From UBA7672 sp040398425 (GTDB taxonomy: Bacteria > Pseudomonadota > Alphaproteobacteria > Caulobacterales > Hyphomonadaceae), in the NCBI GenBank assembly GCA_040398425.1, contig JBBATZ010000004.1, forward strand, positions 1 through 64,000: DNA of 64,000 nucleotides, read 5' to 3'. The notes beneath the pieces are model-generated. The model saw only the letters and a list, made by a program, of their open reading frames with translations, was not told where the DNA came from and searched no databases. Below are positions 63,877 through 64,000 of the stretch, piece after piece. Positions within the stretch are counted from its first letter, which is position 1, and each line of letters opens with the position of its first letter. Both the position numbers and the translations under genes were made by a program.

Positions 63877-64000
63877 TTGCCGCCCTTGGCGGTGCCTTCC
63901 TTGCCGGTGACAGTGCCCATCACATCGGAGAAGTGCTGGGGCGCATCGCCCACCATGGGGGTGGCGCGGCATTTGTCGACGCATGAGTACGAGTAGGTGC
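63873..64000 (-). CDS. C-terminus of an unknown protein (5' end beyond the window)
   Basis: The minus strand reads TYSYSCVDKCRATPMVG, then APQHFSDVMGTVTGKEGTAKGGN and a stop whose bases overlap the MFS stop (CTAG). Two Cys three residues apart suggest metal binding or a disulfide. Only 41 residues are visible; no family is recognised. Confidence 0.6.
   Translation of the reverse strand, partial: TYSYSCVDKCRATPMVGDAPQHFSDVMGTVTGKEGTAKGGN

Overview
The window is a high-GC, gene-dense chromosomal stretch of an alphaproteobacterium, most likely from the Caulobacterales/Hyphomonadaceae side. Pointers are: a FYDLN-acid protein divergent from aroA-cmk, argD-argF plus hslO, a split-type 2'-deoxycytidine 5'-triphosphate deaminase, an Entner-Doudoroff gene set, TonB-dependent receptors with PepSY proteins, many serine hydrolases, and CsgH-type curli genes. 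The assignment is inferred from gene content only. A run of exactly 100 N (26202-26301) shows this is a draft scaffold. About 62 protein genes, one tRNA and one candidate 6S RNA are supported; there is no rRNA, CRISPR, prophage, transposase or plasmid replication gene.

Layout. 1-2.5 kb: FYDLN-acid gene (cut by the window edge) divergent from aroA-cmk. 2.7-4.7 kb: serine hydrolase, candidate 6S RNA and palindromic repeats. 4.8-11.9 kb: argD-argF, then a block with a BLUF photoreceptor, folE, an SDR and DUF2256, then a second serine hydrolase and hslO. 12-17.6 kb: peroxiredoxin, TonB receptor with PepSY partner, apaG, YceI lipoprotein. 17.7-27.8 kb: metZ, Hsp70-like protein, a BciA-like reductase, cydAB with a 49-residue DUF2474 gene, GST, dcd, a gapped serine hydrolase, a membrane protein. 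27.8-38.8 kb: edd-eda and zwf-pgl separated by a hydrolase, a TonB receptor carrying an in-frame TGA, and a curlin-CsgH-curlin operon. 39-46 kb: tRNA-Gly(CCC), MarR regulator, free-methionine sulfoxide reductase, two tandem cystatin-like lipoproteins, two paralogous lipoproteins flanking a PqaA-like hydrolase and an MFS transporter. 46-50.5 kb: ettA, a lipoprotein-type methyltransferase, a membrane protein with a C-terminal helix-turn-helix, an unknown. 50.7-56.8 kb: nrdA and nrdB, separated by three genes, each preceded by a pair of NrdR-like boxes. 57-64 kb: DUF883 and YqjE-like membrane proteins, a CASTOR/POLLUX-type channel, an alpha/beta hydrolase, amn, an MFS transporter and the tail of a further gene.

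Working together. zwf, pgl, edd and eda give a complete glucose-6-phosphate to pyruvate plus glyceraldehyde-3-phosphate route. argD-argF serve arginine synthesis, metZ methionine, aroA chorismate. nrdA/nrdB, dcd, cmk and amn all act on nucleotides. Hsp33, the peroxiredoxin, the methionine sulfoxide reductase, the GST and the bd-type oxidase form an oxidative-stress/respiratory theme. No single new defence or mobile system is visible. The most interesting items are the tandem cystatin-like lipoproteins, the reduced curli operon, the light-linked block between argF and hslO, the BciA-like reductase outside a photosynthesis cluster, the TGA-interrupted receptor, the paired NrdR boxes on two separate nrd promoters, and the membrane-bound helix-turn-helix protein.
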